DNA from: Fonticula alba
Lineage: Eukaryota > Opisthokonta > Rotosphaerida > Fonticulaceae
Reading direction: 5' to 3'
DNA length: 25,404 bases
NCBI RefSeq assembly: GCF_000388065.1
Contig: NW_009242971.1
Coordinates: 1,614,784 to 1,640,187 of the forward strand
Positions within the stretch are counted from its first letter, which is position 1, and every line of letters begins with the position of its first letter. Both the position numbers and the translations under genes were made by a program. Of the stretch, positions 23,062 through 25,404 are shown piece by piece. The notes under the pieces are model-generated. The model did not search any database. It was given only the letters and a program-made list of their open reading frames with translations, and had not been told where the DNA came from.

Positions 23062-23834
23062 TGCGCCTGATGGGCGTTTGAGGGGCGTGCGTGCGTGTGT
23101 TTGGGCGTATGTGTGTAGACACTGGCCTGCGTGTGTATGGGTGGGGGGGTGTGTGTGTGCAGCAACAGGAAGGCAAGAGCCACGGGGCAGGCCGAGGGCT
23201 CTGGCAGGCGGGCGGGCGGGCGGGCAGGCGCACGAGGCGAGGGGTAGGCCACGGGGGTATACGGTGGCGGGCGCGCGTTCACGGGCACGCGCCACCGAGT
23301 AGCTGTCTGGTGAGCGGCCTCGTTGGCTTGGGGCAGGCCTCTGGATGGGGGCGTGCGTACGTGTGTCAGTGATGGGGGCGGCAAGGACACGGGACGGCGG
23401 TAGCTAGATCGAGAGAGAAAGAGAGAGAGAGAGAGAGAAAGGAAGGGAGGATGGCAGGCTGGGCGTACCAGGGATCGCCAGTATCAGAGGCAGGGAAAGA
23501 GGAAGGACAGTGGTCGGAGGGAGCCCCTAAGTCGCAAGCATGTGTTATGGGGGAGGGGAGAGGGGGCAAGAAGAGGAAGAGGGAGTAGGGGGGGGGGAGG
23601 ATGGGGGGGAGGAGGGCGAGGAGAGAGTGCGCCGTGGCAGCACTCCAAGGCGCGCAGGTGTAAAGGGACGGGGAGGGATGAGGCCGATCGCCGTATCTCC
23701 TGCCGGTCATGAACCCATTGAAATCCCTCGTCCCCGGCAACCGCCACGCCAAGCAGCCCACAGCCGAGGGGGGTGGGAGGGGGGGGCCTTTCCCGTGCTT
23801 GGTCAGCCATTTCCGCGGACCGAGTGCGAGAGGC

Positions 23835-23861
23835 GGGGGGGGGGGGGGGGGGGGGGGGGGG
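23835..23861. repeat. G27 run
   Basis: An unbroken run of 27 G on the plus strand, 34 bp from an even longer one. Confidence 0.9.
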
Positions 23862-23894
23862 TTGGTGGTGGTGTCTCGTTGGTTGGTGAGCGGG

Positions 23895-23895
<1 letters not shown>

Positions 23896-23942
<47 letters not shown>
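23896..23942. repeat. G47 run
   Basis: An unbroken run of about 47 G on the plus strand. The true length is unsure, since assemblers handle such runs poorly. Confidence 0.85.
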
Positions 23943-23943
<1 letters not shown>

Positions 23944-24013
23944 GCACCGCAGCCGGCGCCTCTCGCGCCTTGGTCATGTCGCGCGCGCTCGCACCGAAAA
24001 AAAAAAAGCGCCC

Positions 24014-24023
24014 AACCAATCAG
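24014..24023. promoter_or_regulatory. NF-Y-type CCAAT box
   Basis: AACCAATCAG matches the NF-Y consensus RRCCAATSRG in full. An A11 run (23997-24007) lies beside it. It lies about 950 bp upstream of the kinase ATG and works in either orientation by family knowledge, so it may mark the kinase promoter or a plus-strand transcript. Confidence 0.55.
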
Positions 24024-24795
24024 CCACAGTCATCTAGCCGGCGAAGGCGGGCCACGGGCGAGTGCCGGCGAGCGGGACCGCGCCTCGGCCGACCACCACC
24101 AGGACCGTGGGGGGCTGGGCGAGTTGGCCGGGACCGGCCCTGGTGGTGCCCAATCTTGGGCGGGCGATCCGCGCGGCTCCCGCGGGGGTGCGGAGCCGCC
24201 GGCGTATTCGCGCGGCCCCAACTCAAGCGTGGCGGGGTCTCTCGGCTCCACAGCTTCTTGGCCCGGCCCTTGGCGGCCGGCCTGGGAGCTCGTCGGCCCC
24301 CCGCCCCCCCCCCGGCTCCCGCGTCTACTTGCGCTTTCCCGGGACCGCAGGATCCCGGGCCGTCTCTCTCAACGGCAGGGGGCCGGGGAAGGGCCGACCG
24401 GCCGGCAGGGAAGGCCGCCCGAAAGCAACCGGCGGCGCCGGCCTTGGTGACGGGGGAAAATAACGACCAGCGTCGGAGCGCCCCATCCGGCGGCCCGGGT
24501 CCCAGGATATTGGCGCCCGGCGCGCATGTCGGGGCGCGGCTCCCAAGCTGGGAAGGAGTGCGCGCGGCGCGCATGCGGCCTTGAATGGTTGGGGGCTGGC
24601 CGGTTTTCCCTGGTCGCCCTCAACGTTGCCACAAAGCGGGGGGGGGGGGGAGGGGGCGAGGGAAGTCTGCAACTGCCAGGGAAGTGCGACAACGCGCCAT
24701 TGGAGCTAATGTGGAATTTTAATACACATATTTATGCTTTTTTTCTTCCCCTTTGCCTCGCACCGGGTCTCGATGATTTGGCCCGGAGCGGCAAA

Positions 24796-24831
24796 CGGCC
24801 TGGCTCGGGCGCCGCCCCATTAGCCAGGCCG
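24796..24831. repeat. 10-bp inverted repeat
   Basis: CGGCCTGGCT (24796-24805) and AGCCAGGCCG (24822-24831) are exact reverse complements around a 16-nt loop. Confidence 0.75.
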
Positions 24832-24885
24832 AGCGCCGCCCGCCCGGGTCCGGTGTTGGTGATCGCCTGCTTGCCAGCCGGCCGG

Positions 24886-24903
24886 GCGCCCGGGCCCGGG
24901 CGC
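24886..24903. repeat. 18-bp perfect palindrome
   Basis: GCGCCCGGGCCCGGGCGC equals its own reverse complement. It overlaps a second 12-bp palindrome, CCGGGCGCCCGG, at 24882-24893. Confidence 0.85.
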
Positions 24904-25385
24904 GGGGTCAACGGTCTGACGGTGTCTGGGAAGGTCTCGTGCGCCAATTTGCAACGGCTCGCCAACGGGGACACGACCCCGGAGCCTCATTGATGAGTTT
25001 CTGCGAGCTGCGGAGATCCTCCGCCACTCGCCCGACCCGCCTCTCTGGCCCGCCGGCGGCGGAGGCCAGGTTGCCCCGCCCTTGTGGCCGCCGGACCGGC
25101 GTCCTTCCTCCCCAATGTGCCGGCTCCTGCGGCGTGGGCCGGGCGGGGGGGGGGGGGGGCTTCTTCCTGTCTGGGCGTGTGGCGCGGGCTCGGGGCCGCG
25201 CCCCGGGGCCCGGCGGCTGCCCCCGGTCGCGGTCGTGTCCCCCTTCCTGGGGGGTCTCCCGGCATCGAGACGCGTATACCGGTGAGCGCCTGCCCGACGG
25301 GACGCCGTTCGCTGTCCAGGGCCGGGCCGGTCCCGTCCCGCTCCGTCCGTTCCCCCCTGGCCCTGCCTGAGAGGCGCGTGCCGGC

Positions 25386-25404
25386 CGGGGGGGGGGGGGG
25401 GGGG
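25386..25404. repeat. Terminal G run
   Basis: The window ends in a run of G (and begins with a run of C at 1-8). Both suggest contig ends where assembly stopped at homopolymers. Confidence 0.85.

Larger units (their letters stand above)
23062..23996. other. Probable 5' region of the kinase gene
   Basis: CA/GT-rich and GA-rich sequence (23090-23160, 23409-23440) and two giant G runs lie here. On the minus strand there are short coding-like pieces (MTKAREAPAA at about 23978, LGVAVAGDEGFQWVHDRQEI at about 23755-23695) and a GTACGC site at about 23470 resembling the KRR1 intron 1 donor. These hint at unrecognised 5' exons of the kinase or another small gene. I could not join them into a supported model. 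Confidence 0.4.
24024..25385. other. CpG-rich region without a recognisable gene
   Basis: Open frames occur on both strands but carry no family motif. There is a striking AT-rich island at 24711-24757 within very GC-rich DNA; on the minus strand it contains CATAAATA, a possible TATA-like element. A 10-bp inverted repeat and an 18-bp palindrome follow within about 150 bp. No tRNA, 5S or U6 signature was seen. Confidence 0.45.

Noticed and set aside
23062-23295. Longer kinase N-terminus starting at the ATG at 23295
   Set aside because: The added 78 codons cross a CA/GT-rich, low-complexity leader. The ATG at 23061 starts the coding-like sequence. It remains an open alternative.
24984-25000. 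TTGATGAG as a box C of a C/D snoRNA
   Set aside because: The first position is not a purine, and no paired box D or terminal stem was found.

Overview
The window is nuclear DNA from a GC-rich eukaryote. It has spliced protein genes, a Pol III tRNA gene with internal promoter boxes and a T-run terminator, and many microsatellites and homopolymer runs. A Grainyhead/CP2 transcription factor points to an opisthokont. Together with the extreme GC content, amino-acid repeat tracts and unusual GTGCG splice donors, this fits a unicellular relative of fungi and animals, such as a nucleariid of the Fonticula type. That organism guess is inference; the sequence does not prove it. The window starts in a C run, ends in a G run and contains one 85-N gap, so it looks like a draft contig.

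Layout. 64-2103 (+): KRR1, a ribosome-biogenesis KH protein with three exons. Its third exon is corrupted by an inserted Illumina library molecule with adapter on both sides. 3000-3254 (+): a small protein with two predicted membrane segments (possibly VMA21-like, weak). 3794-9967 (-): a four-exon, ~1848-residue Grainyhead/CP2 transcription factor with its DNA-binding core and C-terminal ubiquitin-like dimerization domain. 10027-10111: N gap. 10112-12698: CpG-rich DNA with no recognisable gene. 12713-12786 (-): tRNA-Arg(ACG). 12989-13056: a 68-bp alternating purine-pyrimidine tract. 13195-14032 (-): a Tctex1-type dynein light chain rebuilt from four tiny exons (117 residues). 14873-23061 (-): a three-exon, ~2649-residue Wee1/Myt1-family kinase with a ~219-residue insertion inside its N-lobe. 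23062-25404: the likely 5' region of that kinase gene, with two long G runs and an NF-Y-type CCAAT box, then CpG-rich DNA without a recognisable gene.

The genes do not form an operon or a single pathway. They cover ribosome assembly (KRR1), transcription (Grainyhead), translation (tRNA), microtubule transport (Tctex1) and G2/M control (Wee1/Myt1). Four of the genes are spliced. All ten introns I could place share a GTNCG(T/C) donor, which helped fix exon boundaries in DNA where all six frames are open over long distances. The two regulators are swollen with Ala, Ser, His, Pro, Gly and Asn tracts, whereas KRR1 and Tctex1 keep near-normal lengths.

I found no defence system, CRISPR array, transposase, viral gene or metabolic cluster. 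The observations most worth checking are the adapter-driven error in KRR1, the kinase N-lobe insertion, the +4C splice donors, and the two gene-less CpG-rich regions with hairpins and palindromes.
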